Shown: piece by piece, positions 42,274-52,096 of the stretch
Position numbering within the stretch: position 1 is the first letter of the stretch
How the letters are laid out: the number at the start of each line of letters is the position of its first letter
Virus record (IMG/VR): IMGVR_UViG_3300037193_002967
Span: 1 to 64,000 of that record
DNA length: 64,000 nt
Direction: 5' to 3' (one strand)
Source of the DNA: a virus
Program-made: the position numbers and the translations under genes
Notes under the pieces: generated by a model
What the model was told of the DNA's origin: nothing
Database searches by the model: none
The model's input: the letters and a program-made list of their open reading frames with translations, nothing else

Positions 42274-42732
42274 ATGATCTTAATTCAACTATTCATAATT
42301 TCTCTTTTGGTTTTCGCAATCCATTATACCATGTTGGAAGGCGAGATATTTGATTTTGTGCGCAAGTGGTGGAAGAAGAAGGAAGATAGGGAGATGTGTT
42401 TGGCAGAAGAGTGTGCAAAAGAAGCAGCGTATTTAGAGTCGCTGGATAAGCCTTCTAGGCAATCGCTTATTGAAAATAGGCGCGTATTAATTAAGTTTAA
42501 TGCCGATTGTGAAAACAAGCATTTAAAAAAGTTATTTCTACTCGAAAAATTATCACAACCTATTTTCGATTGCCCGGTGTGCATGGCTCCATGGCATGGT
42601 ACCTATCTTTATTGGCTGATCCCATGGCAAAGGATCGGATTACCCGCGCATGATTGGGTTGCATGGTTGGTTGTAATTATTGGTGCATTAGGTTTGAATA
42701 GTATTATTATAAGAACTTTTAAGGATGAATAA
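42274..42732 (+). CDS. Membrane protein with CxxC motif
   Basis: A 152-residue protein. N-terminal membrane helix (residues 1-21), a charged helical middle, then FDCPVCMAPWHG and a C-terminal hydrophobic helix. The ATG at 42274 is preferred over an in-frame TTG upstream. Similar proteins are common in phage tail regions of Bacteroidota phages (general impression), role unknown. Confidence 0.55.
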   Translation: MILIQLFIISLLVFAIHYTMLEGEIFDFVRKWWKKKEDREMCLAEECAKEAAYLESLDKPSRQSLIENRRVLIKFNADCENKHLKKLFLLEKLSQPIFDCPVCMAPWHGTYLYWLIPWQRIGLPAHDWVAWLVVIIGALGLNSIIIRTFKDE

Positions 42733-42919
42733 AATACACGTTTCAAAGAACCCGGATATTATATTATCTGAGGCCCAAAAACATATTTTTTGTGAAAATG
42801 GTGTGAGCAAATCGGGGAACGAACAAGTTATTTCCAATGAGCAGCTTTATGAAAAAATGGAAGAAATGATAGATAGCATGAAATTAAAATGCAAATGGAA
42901 GGATATACACAACTATTAA
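42725..42919 (+). CDS. Small hypothetical protein
   Basis: A 64-residue helical protein, overlapping the previous gene by 8 bp. Unknown. Confidence 0.5.
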   Translation: MNKIHVSKNPDIILSEAQKHIFCENGVSKSGNEQVISNEQLYEKMEEMIDSMKLKCKWKDIHNY

Positions 42920-43122
42920 TAAGGCACGGTTTTCGTGAATCTGGCACTTGCCGCTGTGATGGTTATTTCACAAAAAAATATCGGAAGAGGAATATTGAAA
43001 TAAAGATCAGAGTAAGTAAATATACCTTCAAAGTAAAAGAAGACAATTCGACTTTATACGGCTTTCAAGCCTTAATTAACTTAGAAAAAGTTTTGAATGA
43101 ATTGGATAAAAAGACTGTTTAA
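42889..43122 (+). CDS. Small hypothetical protein
   Basis: A 77-residue basic protein with a CRCDGYF segment. It overlaps both neighbours (31 and 26 bp). It could also start at the second ATG (42895). Confidence 0.5.
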   Translation: MQMEGYTQLLIRHGFRESGTCRCDGYFTKKYRKRNIEIKIRVSKYTFKVKEDNSTLYGFQALINLEKVLNELDKKTV

Positions 43123-43681
43123 GCGCAATCCCAGGGTGAAAGAATTCAATGGGGAATATGCTACAGAAGTATTTAGACATAATGGGAAGGTATACTTTGC
43201 CTTTACCGATACATTTCGCATCCCGGCAGGTCGCGCCCTGTGTGCCTTAGCTATTTACGAAGAATTACGTATGCGATGTGATCGGGAATATTTGGAAAAG
43301 CATATTAGAGCTACAGAACTTATTTTAAGCCCGGATCGGAAACGTATTGATCTGGCTGCATTAGCCTTAATTAACAACAATCTGAAGGAAAGACTTAATT
43401 TAGCCCCTTATCCTGATCATATTTATAAGCTGGCTAGTGTAATGTTCTTTGATCAAAGCGAGAGCCCCTATAAGTATGATTTTGTGTATAATCAAAAAAA
43501 GATCGACGAATGGAAAGCTGATCCCGGAATGTTGGATTTTTTTTTGCGAACACACTTCAAGGATTTGATGCCCTCTTTACCTTCGTCCGGCATAAATGCG
43601 GACACTTATTTTCAGGTAGCGGAAAAAGTAAACAAACTACACCGACAACAATTGTCGGACATCATATCCAGCAAGAATTAG
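43097..43681 (+). CDS. Tail assembly chaperone, short form (gpG-like)
   Basis: A 194-residue protein just before the tape measure, the standard place of the tail chaperone. Near its 3' end lies T9 (43537-43545) read as GAT TTT TTT TTG, a slippery sequence for -1 frameshifting. The -1 frame is open to 43851, so a longer product probably exists (see the fused feature). The short form likely coats the tape measure during assembly. Confidence 0.65.
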   Translation: MNWIKRLFKRNPRVKEFNGEYATEVFRHNGKVYFAFTDTFRIPAGRALCALAIYEELRMRCDREYLEKHIRATELILSPDRKRIDLAALALINNNLKERLNLAPYPDHIYKLASVMFFDQSESPYKYDFVYNQKKIDEWKADPGMLDFFLRTHFKDLMPSLPSSGINADTYFQVAEKVNKLHRQQLSDIISSKN

Positions 43682-43851
43682 ACGCATGGTTTAGCCAGAT
43701 GTATTGGCTTGGAGATAATGATCCAATAAAAATTAATGCAATAAATAACGGCCCTATCGTAGATTTTTTTATCTTGCTGGATGAACGGGTTAGACAAGCC
43801 AAACAACAGTTAAAGGGAATAGACAGACGCCTGCAAAAATCAAAGAAATAA
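43097..43851 (+). CDS. Tail assembly chaperone, frameshifted long form (gpGT-like)
   Basis: If ribosomes slip back one base at T TTT TTG (43540-43546), the product continues in the -1 frame through ...GHHIQQELDAWFSQMYWLGDN to ...LQKSKK and stops at 43851, 3 bp before the tape measure start. The extension of about 100 codons is clearly protein-like and has no good start of its own. A -1 frameshift of two overlapping chaperone frames before the tape measure is a conserved feature of long-tailed phages. Confidence 0.6.
43537..43546 (+). promoter_or_regulatory. Slippery site for -1 ribosomal frameshifting
   Basis: Nine T followed by G. In the zero frame the codons are TTT TTT TTG; slipping back gives TTT TTT TTT. 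A heptamer T TTT TTG is of the X-XXY-YYZ type known to slip. Confidence 0.6.
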
Positions 43852-43854
43852 TCC

Positions 43855-46800
43855 ATGGCAGGCGAACAAACTACCGAAGTTGTATTTATTGACTTTCAAA
43901 CGAATCTCTCGGAACTTGAATCCGCCACGGATATATTGGAGAAAACCGGTCAAATAGATAAAAAGACTGCGGATGCCTTCAAAAAGACGAATGCTGAAAT
44001 TGATAAGCGCAAAAAGGTTGTAAATGATGCTGCCAAGGCCACCCAGGCAGCTACACAAAAACAAATGATAAGCATTGAAGAATTGAATGCTTACATGGAA
44101 AAGTTTTTTTCGGATTTCGTGTCAGGGATGCAGGAAGGGGTAATTGATGCTCTCAAGGAAGCCGGATTTGAATTCGATGAATTCGGCAATATTATCAACA
44201 AAAATAAGGATAAGGTCAACAAGGATGTTGGGTCCATGAAAAAGGAACTCAGCGACATTAATAAAGAGTTGGCCGCAATGAAATTGCGTGGTGAAGAAAA
44301 TACACAACAATTCTTAGAACTTGCTCAACGTGGTGGCCAGCTTAAAGATGCTATTGGTGACGCTGCCAGGGAGGTGAACCGGTTTGCCAGTGATACCCGA
44401 AATATTGATGGTTTAATTGATCTTACAAACGGTCTTGCAGGAAGCTTTGCTGTTGCTCAGGGGGCAGCAGCCCTTTTTGGTTCGGAAGGCGAAGCATTGC
44501 AGGAAACTTTAGTTAAGGTGAATTCAGCCCTGGCCATTTTGCAGGGGTTACAATCTGCTACTAATTTACTTCAAAAGGATAGCGCTGCTATCACAACTCT
44601 TAATACTATTGCCCAACGTGGCTATACTTTTGCCGTGGGGGAAAGTATAGGTGCTTTGAAAGCGTTTCGTGTAGCCCTTGCGCTTACTGGGATTGGTGCT
44701 TTAATCCTGGGTTTAACCGCCTTGGTAATGTGGCTCAATAGGGCAAATGAGGAAATCGAAGCAAATACGAAGGCATTACGTTTATTGAATGCCGAATTGG
44801 ATCGGGATATTGAAAATTTAGACAGATATACTTCAGAGATACAGCAGGCAAGTGCAGTACGTATAGCAGCTTTAGAGGCGCAGGGAGCGGCTAATAAAAA
44901 AATACGCGATGAACAGCGAGAAGCCACAGCCGAAGAGCTAAGAGGCGTCTTTGAGCTTCAGCAGGCATATAGGGATCGTGCGAACGCTGCCGAAGAAACG
45001 CTTAGGCAGATTGCATTAGGGAACCGCAAGTTTACTGAAGAGGAAGTTGAAGAAGCTGAAAGAACAGTACAGACATTTGCAGAATTGACTGAGCGGCGTA
45101 AACAATTAGCTACTGATCTGCGTGTACAAGCCATTCAGGACGAAAGGGAAACGCAGCGTGAGCAGTTGCAGGCAATTGTAGATGGGTTAGAAGCTCAATT
45201 GGCTGCAACGAGACAAAATAGTGCAAAAGAACTTGAAGTAAATAAACAACTTGCGCGCGCGCGTGCGAATGTGGAATTAAATGAAGCTGGGCAAAACGCT
45301 GCCAAAAGAAAGCTTATTGAGGCAAATTTACGTAAGGAATTACGCGAATTAGATGCTGAATATGCCAGGGTCCGGCAGCAAGATCGTATTTCACAATTAG
45401 AAGCTGAACTAACTAAGGAACAAAGTGAACGTGAAAAGATCACTAGTCGTACGAGTCAACGAGAAATCGATCTGCAAGCTAATATTATTAAAGAACAGGC
45501 GCGTCTTGAATTAATGCAAACTGGATTAACTGAGGGCCAGAAAACCGCAATTGTTCAAAAATCACTTTCTGACAGATTAAAGCTTCAACGTGAATTTACT
45601 AAACAAAGCGCTCAGGAGTCGTTGGAGGATTTTATTAGTCGTAACAATCGAGAGCTTGAACAATTAAATATATCAAATGAGGAACGCTTGCGGCTTACAG
45701 AAGAAAATATCATTGTACAGTCTCAACTGGAAATAAATGCCGCTGAAGGTCTTTCAGACAAAATAAAAGAAATTGAAGCCAAAAGGGATGCCGACCTGCG
45801 TGCTGCAAGATTGGCATCAATTCAACAACGTGTGCAGTATGAGGAAGAATTGCAGACCGCTCAAACAGGAGTACTAAGGCGGGCTCAGGAACGAATACTA
45901 AATAGCGAAAGAGCCACTTTGCGACAGCGGATTACAGCTATTAATCAATTAGCCGCTTTGGATATTGAGGCGATCAATAGGCGCCAGGATGCATTAGAAG
46001 AAGCTCACAATAAGGGCCTCATCAGTGAAAAAGAATATATCCTTGAGTATGAAAAACTGAAAGATGAGGAATTAAGAGTAACAGAAGAAACTGAAAGAGC
46101 TAAAACAGAAGTGCGTCGCAAAGCAGCAATAGAACAGGCAAATATTGCTATTCAAATTACCAGCCAGGTTTTGGAGATTTTTCAATTAGAATCACAGCAG
46201 CGACTGGAAGCACAACAAAATGAATTGAATTACCAACGCCAACAAATAGCCGATCTTCGTGAAACTGGTGCTATTACGGAAAAAGAAGCTACTGCCAGAC
46301 AGAAAAAAATTGATGCCGAGGAAAAAAGATTACGCAGGCAGCAAGCTGAAAGAGAAAAACAATTCGCCATTTTTAAAGCCGTGTTAGCTATCCCACAGGC
46401 GTATCTTACAGGCTTAACACAAGGCGGTCCCATTTTAGGTGCAATTTATGCAGGGTTAGCTGCGGCCCAGGCTATAGTTATAGCAAGCCGACAAATTCCA
46501 AAGTTCGGAAGAGGTAAGCATAATGAATATGAAGGTCCGGCCGAGATCGGCGAAACCGGACCAGAGCTTTGGCAAACCGATATGGGCATGTATTATGTAC
46601 CTAAAAAAACCATTGTTTGGGTAGGGAAAAAAGACCAAGTTTTTAATCCAACCGAAACAAAGAAAATGCTGGAACGGCCCGCCATGAATATTGAAAATAG
46701 CTATCAGAATGTAAATAATACTGGCAGCGTTTTTAATATTGATTATGATAAGATGGGAGAATCTATTGCCAAACGGATGCCGCAGACCGGTTTTAATTTT

Positions 46801-46884
46801 GATAAAGATGGGTTTACTATGTGGGCGCTCGGTCAAAACAGCTTAAATAAGTATTTAGATAAACGGCGCAGCTATGGAGTATAG
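43855..46884 (+). CDS. Tape measure protein
   Basis: A 1009-residue protein dominated by helices and long coiled coils from about residue 300 to 870 (repeated Glu/Arg/Lys heptads), with a hydrophobic, TM-like segment near residues 271-293 and a second around 880-900. Its length fixes tail length in siphophages. It follows the chaperone directly and precedes the baseplate gene, with which it overlaps by 11 bp. Confidence 0.85.
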   Translation: MAGEQTTEVVFIDFQTNLSELESATDILEKTGQIDKKTADAFKKTNAEIDKRKKVVNDAAKATQAATQKQMISIEELNAYMEKFFSDFVSGMQEGVIDALKEAGFEFDEFGNIINKNKDKVNKDVGSMKKELSDINKELAAMKLRGEENTQQFLELAQRGGQLKDAIGDAAREVNRFASDTRNIDGLIDLTNGLAGSFAVAQGAAALFGSEGEALQETLVKVNSALAILQGLQSATNLLQKDSAAITTLNTIAQRGYTFAVGESIGALKAFRVALALTGIGALILGLTALVMWLNRANEEIEANTKALRLLNAELDRDIENLDRYTSEIQQASAVRIAALEAQGAANKKIRDEQREATAEELRGVFELQQAYRDRANAAEETLRQIALGNRKFTEEEVEEAERTVQTFAELTERRKQLATDLRVQAIQDERETQREQLQAIVDGLEAQLAATRQNSAKELEVNKQLARARANVELNEAGQNAAKRKLIEANLRKELRELDAEYARVRQQDRISQLEAELTKEQSEREKITSRTSQREIDLQANIIKEQARLELMQTGLTEGQKTAIVQKSLSDRLKLQREFTKQSAQESLEDFISRNNRELEQLNISNEERLRLTEENIIVQSQLEINAAEGLSDKIKEIEAKRDADLRAARLASIQQRVQYEEELQTAQTGVLRRAQERILNSERATLRQRITAINQLAALDIEAINRRQDALEEAHNKGLISEKEYILEYEKLKDEELRVTEETERAKTEVRRKAAIEQANIAIQITSQVLEIFQLESQQRLEAQQNELNYQRQQIADLRETGAITEKEATARQKKIDAEEKRLRRQQAEREKQFAIFKAVLAIPQAYLTGLTQGGPILGAIYAGLAAAQAIVIASRQIPKFGRGKHNEYEGPAEIGETGPELWQTDMGMYYVPKKTIVWVGKKDQVFNPTETKKMLERPAMNIENSYQNVNNTGSVFNIDYDKMGESIAKRMPQTGFNFDKDGFTMWALGQNSLNKYLDKRRSYGV

Positions 46885-49084
46885 ATTCTACTTGAATGGT
46901 GATCCATGTGAAGAGCCTATTGGATGGGCTGATTTCGAATTATCGATGCGCCGGGATGACAAAACCCATGGCATTCAGTTTGAGGTTAGTACTGGAACAT
47001 TACGTTTTTATGGACCTGATGCATTATATCTTAAAGAACAAAAAGAATTGCATGGAATTAAAGCTCACGTGGAATTTGTGGCTCAGGAATTTTGCGATGA
47101 CCCATATACTCCATTTGAAGAAATAAGAGGTCAATTGAATTTTGGTAAATACAAGGAATTATGCGGAAATCAATGTTTAGTTGAATTGCCAGTTGAGGAA
47201 GATAGTTGCAGGTTGATCTTTAAAAATAAATACGATCAAAAGGTTGATTTGGATTCTGCTCTTACTTTTAATGGCATCAATTCTTTACCGAATTATACAG
47301 GCTTAAGGATCGATATGGAATTACCGCCTAAAGCATTACAAGCGGCGGTTGATGGGAGTGTTGGCGAAGAAGATAATATTGTAGAATTTGACGAAACGAT
47401 TATTCAGGCCGCAAGATTTTTTATTAGGCCAACATATATAATTGAAAGGTACAATAATATTTTAACAGGCCAGTTAGTGCCGGTTAGCAATTGGGATACC
47501 ACAGACGGCGCTGATTTTCCAATAAGCCCGCAATTATTGTTTGAAGATATAATAGCATGTTTTGATGGAGATTTTGAATATAGCGGAAGACAAAAGGGGC
47601 TTCTTGAAATTACGGAAAATGGATCAAATGCAGGTGTGTATGCCTTAAAGCATAAAATAGTTAAATGGGATGGAAATGGCAGTATATTTAATGACTCCAC
47701 ATTAATTGCAGAACACGTGTTTTTTGATGATTTTGGTAATCCTGTAGAAATACCCTATAGCGTTAGTTTTGATAATACACTGAGCGGTATTTTAACTTTG
47801 GCCGAAGGAGATGGGTTATATAATGTTATAGAGGTTGGGGTGTTGACGGCGCTTTCTGCTTCTTTGCATTTTAAAGTTACTTATGATGATGATACATTTT
47901 TTACTTTATCAGCGAGAAAAGAATGCCCATCTACAAATGCAGAAGTTTATTTGATCCACGAAACATTGAGCCGAATTGCTGAAAGTATAACAGATATGTG
48001 TATACGAGTAAAAAGTTCTTATTATGGTCGAATAGACAGTCAGCCGTTTGCTTTTCCTAGTGATGGGTGTGGTGGTTTAAGACTATTAACTAGTGGACTT
48101 AAGATTAGACGCGCACCAGATGGAAAATTTTTCGCCAGTATGAAAGATGTAGTGGAGGGATTAAATTCGATTGATAATATTGGATTTGATATTGTGCCAG
48201 ACCCGGATTTGCCTAATAGGTTTTTAATGTATATCGAAGAAGTGGGATATTTTTATCAAGATGAAGAGGTGTTTATTATTGATCATATACCTGAAGGTAC
48301 AGTAGAGATGCAAGAGCAAATGCATTATGCCAAAGTGAATGTAGGGTATAAAAAATGGGAAGTAGAAGGGGTTAATGGCTTGGATGAATTCAATAGTACT
48401 AGGGAATATAGAACTAGCATTGATACAGTCAATAATACGCTGGATATTACTAGCAATCTAATTGCTGGCAGTTACCCTTTGGAAATAACAAGACAGCAAA
48501 ATTTTGCTGATAGTGGTGCGGCAGATACGAAGTTTGATAATGATATTTTTATTGTAACTTTAAAAAGAAATGCGTACGATTTTTCGGTAGAGCAGGACAA
48601 TGTATCAAGTGCCGAAAATTTCTTTGATCCTCCTAGCATTTACAACTTTAGACTAAGCCCCGTACGAAATTTGATGCGTTGGTATAAGACAATTGCTGCC
48701 GGATATAGAAATTTAACGGATGGGGAAAATAAATTGTTTTTTGGAGCCGGAACCGGTAATATCAATGCCAGGGGTGAGGTGATTGAGGGTGCCTATGATG
48801 CAGAATGCAAAATAGAATCGATGCCCATTTCTGAAAATCAGGATATTTTTATCACTCATTTCGCTAGGGCAGAAGACTACACGCCCTTATATAAGAACGA
48901 AACTTTTTCTTTTGAATACCCGTTAAGTATTTCTGAATATAAGGAGTTAAAAGCTTCTCCATATGGTTATATAAGTTATAGATGTGGGAGTAGCGGAGAT
49001 TTTGAAAAGGGATTTATTAAGGAAGTGAAATTCAGGCCAGCTAAAGGCATGGCCTCTTTTTCATTAATTAAAAAATGGTCATGA
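46874..49084 (+). CDS. Baseplate / distal tail protein
   Basis: A 736-residue, beta-rich protein directly after the tape measure. It has no clear enzyme motif; the position suggests a distal tail protein or baseplate hub that carries receptor-binding components. Overlaps its neighbours at both ends. Confidence 0.6.
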   Translation: MEYRFYLNGDPCEEPIGWADFELSMRRDDKTHGIQFEVSTGTLRFYGPDALYLKEQKELHGIKAHVEFVAQEFCDDPYTPFEEIRGQLNFGKYKELCGNQCLVELPVEEDSCRLIFKNKYDQKVDLDSALTFNGINSLPNYTGLRIDMELPPKALQAAVDGSVGEEDNIVEFDETIIQAARFFIRPTYIIERYNNILTGQLVPVSNWDTTDGADFPISPQLLFEDIIACFDGDFEYSGRQKGLLEITENGSNAGVYALKHKIVKWDGNGSIFNDSTLIAEHVFFDDFGNPVEIPYSVSFDNTLSGILTLAEGDGLYNVIEVGVLTALSASLHFKVTYDDDTFFTLSARKECPSTNAEVYLIHETLSRIAESITDMCIRVKSSYYGRIDSQPFAFPSDGCGGLRLLTSGLKIRRAPDGKFFASMKDVVEGLNSIDNIGFDIVPDPDLPNRFLMYIEEVGYFYQDEEVFIIDHIPEGTVEMQEQMHYAKVNVGYKKWEVEGVNGLDEFNSTREYRTSIDTVNNTLDITSNLIAGSYPLEITRQQNFADSGAADTKFDNDIFIVTLKRNAYDFSVEQDNVSSAENFFDPPSIYNFRLSPVRNLMRWYKTIAAGYRNLTDGENKLFFGAGTGNINARGEVIEGAYDAECKIESMPISENQDIFITHFARAEDYTPLYKNETFSFEYPLSISEYKELKASPYGYISYRCGSSGDFEKGFIKEVKFRPAKGMASFSLIKKWS

Positions 49085-49287
49085 ATTTAGAGAATATTTG
49101 GCATGTAGTTCCATTAAACGATCTATTTAAACATGATACAATTACTTTTAATAATGGGGAAAATATAGTTTGTGAATGTGATTGCGAACCATCCATTTCG
49201 ACAGAAGAAAACGGATTTGTTGTAATCCACCACAGCTTTGACGGCAGAGAGGGGATTGAAGCCGTAAACGAAATCTTAAATAAGTAA
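49081..49287 (+). CDS. Small acidic protein of the tail region
   Basis: A 68-residue protein with ECDCEPSISTEENG. It overlaps the previous gene by 4 bp. Unknown. Confidence 0.5.
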   Translation: MNLENIWHVVPLNDLFKHDTITFNNGENIVCECDCEPSISTEENGFVVIHHSFDGREGIEAVNEILNK

Positions 49288-49288
49288 C

Positions 49289-50026
49289 ATGCCTTACAGA
49301 ATCGAAACAAGCCAGTTTAGTTTTGTTCAATTTGCCGAAGGTGATTCAATTGAGGCATGTGGATGGTCTAGTGCGGATATGTGCTTGCCAGTATTTAATA
49401 CAGAGGATGTATGGTTTCAGTTTGTAGTAGCTTCAGACACAAAAGAGGAAGCAGATGATCTATGCGAAAATGAAGATTTGATAACACTAGGTCTTGTCGA
49501 GGCATGTACCGATGGTTTTTTATTGGAATTTAGTCAGAAGCCTAACCGATATCGAATTAGTGATACCCGAGTTAGATACGATTGGACGCATGGCTTCCCT
49601 GGTTTTCAAAATGTGCTAAGTGTTGGGGAATGCTTTCATATAAAAGTTTTGATCGTAAATCAGCAGTTTTGTAGTAATTGTTTTCAGCGTATTGTCGATG
49701 ATTGTCATACAAGCGTAATTCAATATGGAAACAATGATAATGCCTTCGGGTTTAATTATTGCGCAGGCGCTACAGATGAGCAACAGGATGAAAGCTGTGA
49801 GCCATTAGAAATACCTTTTGGGCCGAGTGTGGCAACCATGACCATACCATGGACAGCTTATTTAAGGGATAGGTATGGTGATTTCCCGAGTGTTGAGGTT
49901 TGGACCTACGAGCCAGGAGGCGAGTTAATTAAGCCTGGAATAGTTGCTGAATTAGATGGTTACCCACCTAATGAAATCAGGTTGGATTTTGGGGGTCCCA
50001 GTTCAGGGGTTATAAAAATAATGTGA
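49289..50026 (+). CDS. Baseplate/tail protein with a duplicated C-terminal domain
   Basis: A 245-residue protein starting MPYRIETSQFSFVQFAEG. The C-terminal 70 residues match the stand-alone protein at 41065-41298. The N-terminal part is beta-rich with Cys residues. It probably takes part in the baseplate. Confidence 0.55.
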   Translation: MPYRIETSQFSFVQFAEGDSIEACGWSSADMCLPVFNTEDVWFQFVVASDTKEEADDLCENEDLITLGLVEACTDGFLLEFSQKPNRYRISDTRVRYDWTHGFPGFQNVLSVGECFHIKVLIVNQQFCSNCFQRIVDDCHTSVIQYGNNDNAFGFNYCAGATDEQQDESCEPLEIPFGPSVATMTIPWTAYLRDRYGDFPSVEVWTYEPGGELIKPGIVAELDGYPPNEIRLDFGGPSSGVIKIM

Positions 50027-50041
50027 TTAAAACTCTTTACT

Positions 50042-50239
50042 ATGAAAGTAATAAAGGTTCCATTATTGGTAGCTGGTGTTCTGTTTTTCCCAATACATTT
50101 ACTTATAATGTTACCAATTGAATTGCCATTATGGAGGGAGTACCGTAAACAGAATTATAACGTGCCTGGGTTTTTGAAATTTTTCTGGGATCGATGTTGC
50201 TCCTTAAAAGAGGTTAATTACAAGAAATTTAAATCATGA
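50042..50239 (+). CDS. Small membrane protein (65 aa)
   Basis: Starts MKVIKVPLLVAGVLFF, with two hydrophobic segments and a charged C-terminus. Overlaps the next by 4 bp. Unknown. Confidence 0.5.
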   Translation: MKVIKVPLLVAGVLFFPIHLLIMLPIELPLWREYRKQNYNVPGFLKFFWDRCCSLKEVNYKKFKS

Positions 50240-50433
50240 ATTTGTATTTTATTATTTACTGGCTTGTGGGATTTATTATTTGTGCAAGATTATTATACTT
50301 GGAAGCCGAAAGATTGGATATGGGCATGGCGATTTTAAATCCGTGGTTTTGGTTAATTGCAATGGTAGAGGCTATTGTATGGCCTATAGTTGTAATATAT
50401 TTCTTAATTCGTAAATTTAAACGTCATGCCTGA
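50236..50433 (+). CDS. Small membrane protein (65 aa)
   Basis: MNLYFIIYWLVGFIICARLL and a second helix near 40-58, then a basic end. Overlaps the next by 8 bp. Unknown. Confidence 0.5.
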   Translation: MNLYFIIYWLVGFIICARLLYLEAERLDMGMAILNPWFWLIAMVEAIVWPIVVIYFLIRKFKRHA

Positions 50434-50824
50434 ATTAAATACCACGTTGGCGGTAAATTTTGATTTTGTAGTTAAGCAAAATCAAACGTTCAATCCGTTA
50501 CTTACTTTTTTGCATGATGATGATAGCCCAGTGGATTTTACTGGTACCACCATAAAATTGAGTGTTCGAGAAAAGGATGGTTGCGGTTGTAATCGCGGCT
50601 GTAGTCCACATGACACTAATTTTAACCAAGTTTATAAGCAGGATTTTGTTCCTAACATAACTGGATCAGGAGATAATGAGTTGCAATTTGATGATGTGAT
50701 TGAGTTGGCTCCTGGTAAATATGTTTATGACATGCTTGTTGTATGGCCAGATGGTGAGCAGCAATATTATTTAAAAGGGAAATTCAAGGTCGAAAAATCG
50801 TATACTGATGCAAATGACAATTGA
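50426..50824 (+). CDS. Baseplate upper protein (BppU-like) candidate
   Basis: A 132-residue beta-rich protein. FVVKQNQTFNPLLTFLHDDDSPVDFTGTTIKL resembles the N-terminal BppU/Siphovirus baseplate domain. CGCNRGC at about 52-58 may bind metal. Confidence 0.55.
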   Translation: MPELNTTLAVNFDFVVKQNQTFNPLLTFLHDDDSPVDFTGTTIKLSVREKDGCGCNRGCSPHDTNFNQVYKQDFVPNITGSGDNELQFDDVIELAPGKYVYDMLVVWPDGEQQYYLKGKFKVEKSYTDANDN

Positions 50825-50918
50825 ATTTAAAGGGGTTTCGGTTTCGTTTAATATTTTCACAACAACCGGTGGCAATATAGTTATTAAGTATATTAATCAA
50901 CCGATAATTAAAATATAA
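50814..50918 (+). CDS. Small protein (34 aa)
   Basis: MTIEFKGVSVSFNIFTTTGG; its stop overlaps the next start (TAATG). Overlap and size suggest a real short gene. Confidence 0.35.
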   Translation: MTIEFKGVSVSFNIFTTTGGNIVIKYINQPIIKI

Positions 50919-52096
50919 TGGCTTTTGTCAACAGAATTAGGTTGCCTTTTAAGATCACTCGACCTCAATATACAGAAGAAAGAGAGGTGTTTAGAAAGTC
51001 TAATGGGGTTACCATGGTTCTTAGTTCGGTTATAAGAAAACGTTATGAAGGTGAAACGGATTTTTGGCCTGATAAAATTCATGGCAGATTTAAGATTGCA
51101 CTTAGTCACGATAATGTTACTATTGAAGGAGAAAAATACGTTGGCGGGGTTGTTCAGGATGGAGATTACACAATCAATTGGCCAGATTTCTTGGACTACC
51201 CATTAGGAAAGGCAGAATTTTTTGTATTTGCAACTCCATTCGATGCCACAAATAGCAATTGTGGCGCATGTGAAGAATTCAGTCAAATTGTGGTTGAAGA
51301 TGATAATATAGGAGATGTTGAGGAATCAGAAAATCTTATAATTGACGTGTTAGCGAACGATAGCATTTGTTGCTCACCAGTTATAATTAGTATTGTTACA
51401 GCTAATAGTGAATATGTTGAAAGTATTTCCATAACAGAAGATAATGAAATACAAATCTTAATTAAAGATGAAGTTATAACTCAAAACAGTGTAATACTTG
51501 CCACTTATAGGGCGCAATGTGAAAATGGGATATATGATGAGGGGAATATTATTGCGAATGTAACAGGAAGCGGTGACGCTGGGTGTTTGGCACCATTGAA
51601 TGTTAATGCCGATTCAGTAAGTGATGATACAGCTTCAATAACTTGGACTGCGCCTGACCCGGCGCCTGCCTGCGGATATATATGGAATCTTTATTTAACT
51701 ACCGATCTCGGAACCCCTATTCAAAGCGGTACTACTACCGAAACAGAATTAGATTTAACTGGCCTTACGCAACGCAGGCAATATAGGATCGATATACAAA
51801 GCGATTGTTGTGATGGGAATGTAAGTAGCGTAGCCTTTGATACATTTACTACACTCCCAAGTGGTGGATTGGAGTCCTGCGGTAGTTATAGATTGTGTTA
51901 TGAGCAGGCGCTTCCGCCAGAAGACGAAGGTGTGGCGCGCGTAGAATATTTGAATTGTAATGGAGACTATGAAGTATTGGTGATCCCAAATCATCAATGC
52001 CGAGAAGTGTGTATGTTGCAAAGCGGACCAGGTATACCAGTATATGTTAATCCGGGTGATTATGTTGTTACCCCTCAATATTTAGGACTATGTTAA
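50918..52096 (+). CDS. Baseplate/tail protein with Ig-like and fibronectin III domains
   Basis: A 392-residue protein. Residues about 130-215 show an Ig-like/cadherin-like pattern (VEESENLIIDVLANDS), and about 225-315 a fibronectin type III domain (TASITWTAPDPAPACGY...YRIDIQSDC). Such add-on domains mediate weak carbohydrate contacts. It overlaps the glycosyltransferase gene by 7 bp. Confidence 0.65.
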   Translation: MAFVNRIRLPFKITRPQYTEEREVFRKSNGVTMVLSSVIRKRYEGETDFWPDKIHGRFKIALSHDNVTIEGEKYVGGVVQDGDYTINWPDFLDYPLGKAEFFVFATPFDATNSNCGACEEFSQIVVEDDNIGDVEESENLIIDVLANDSICCSPVIISIVTANSEYVESISITEDNEIQILIKDEVITQNSVILATYRAQCENGIYDEGNIIANVTGSGDAGCLAPLNVNADSVSDDTASITWTAPDPAPACGYIWNLYLTTDLGTPIQSGTTTETELDLTGLTQRRQYRIDIQSDCCDGNVSSVAFDTFTTLPSGGLESCGSYRLCYEQALPPEDEGVARVEYLNCNGDYEVLVIPNHQCREVCMLQSGPGIPVYVNPGDYVVTPQYLGLC

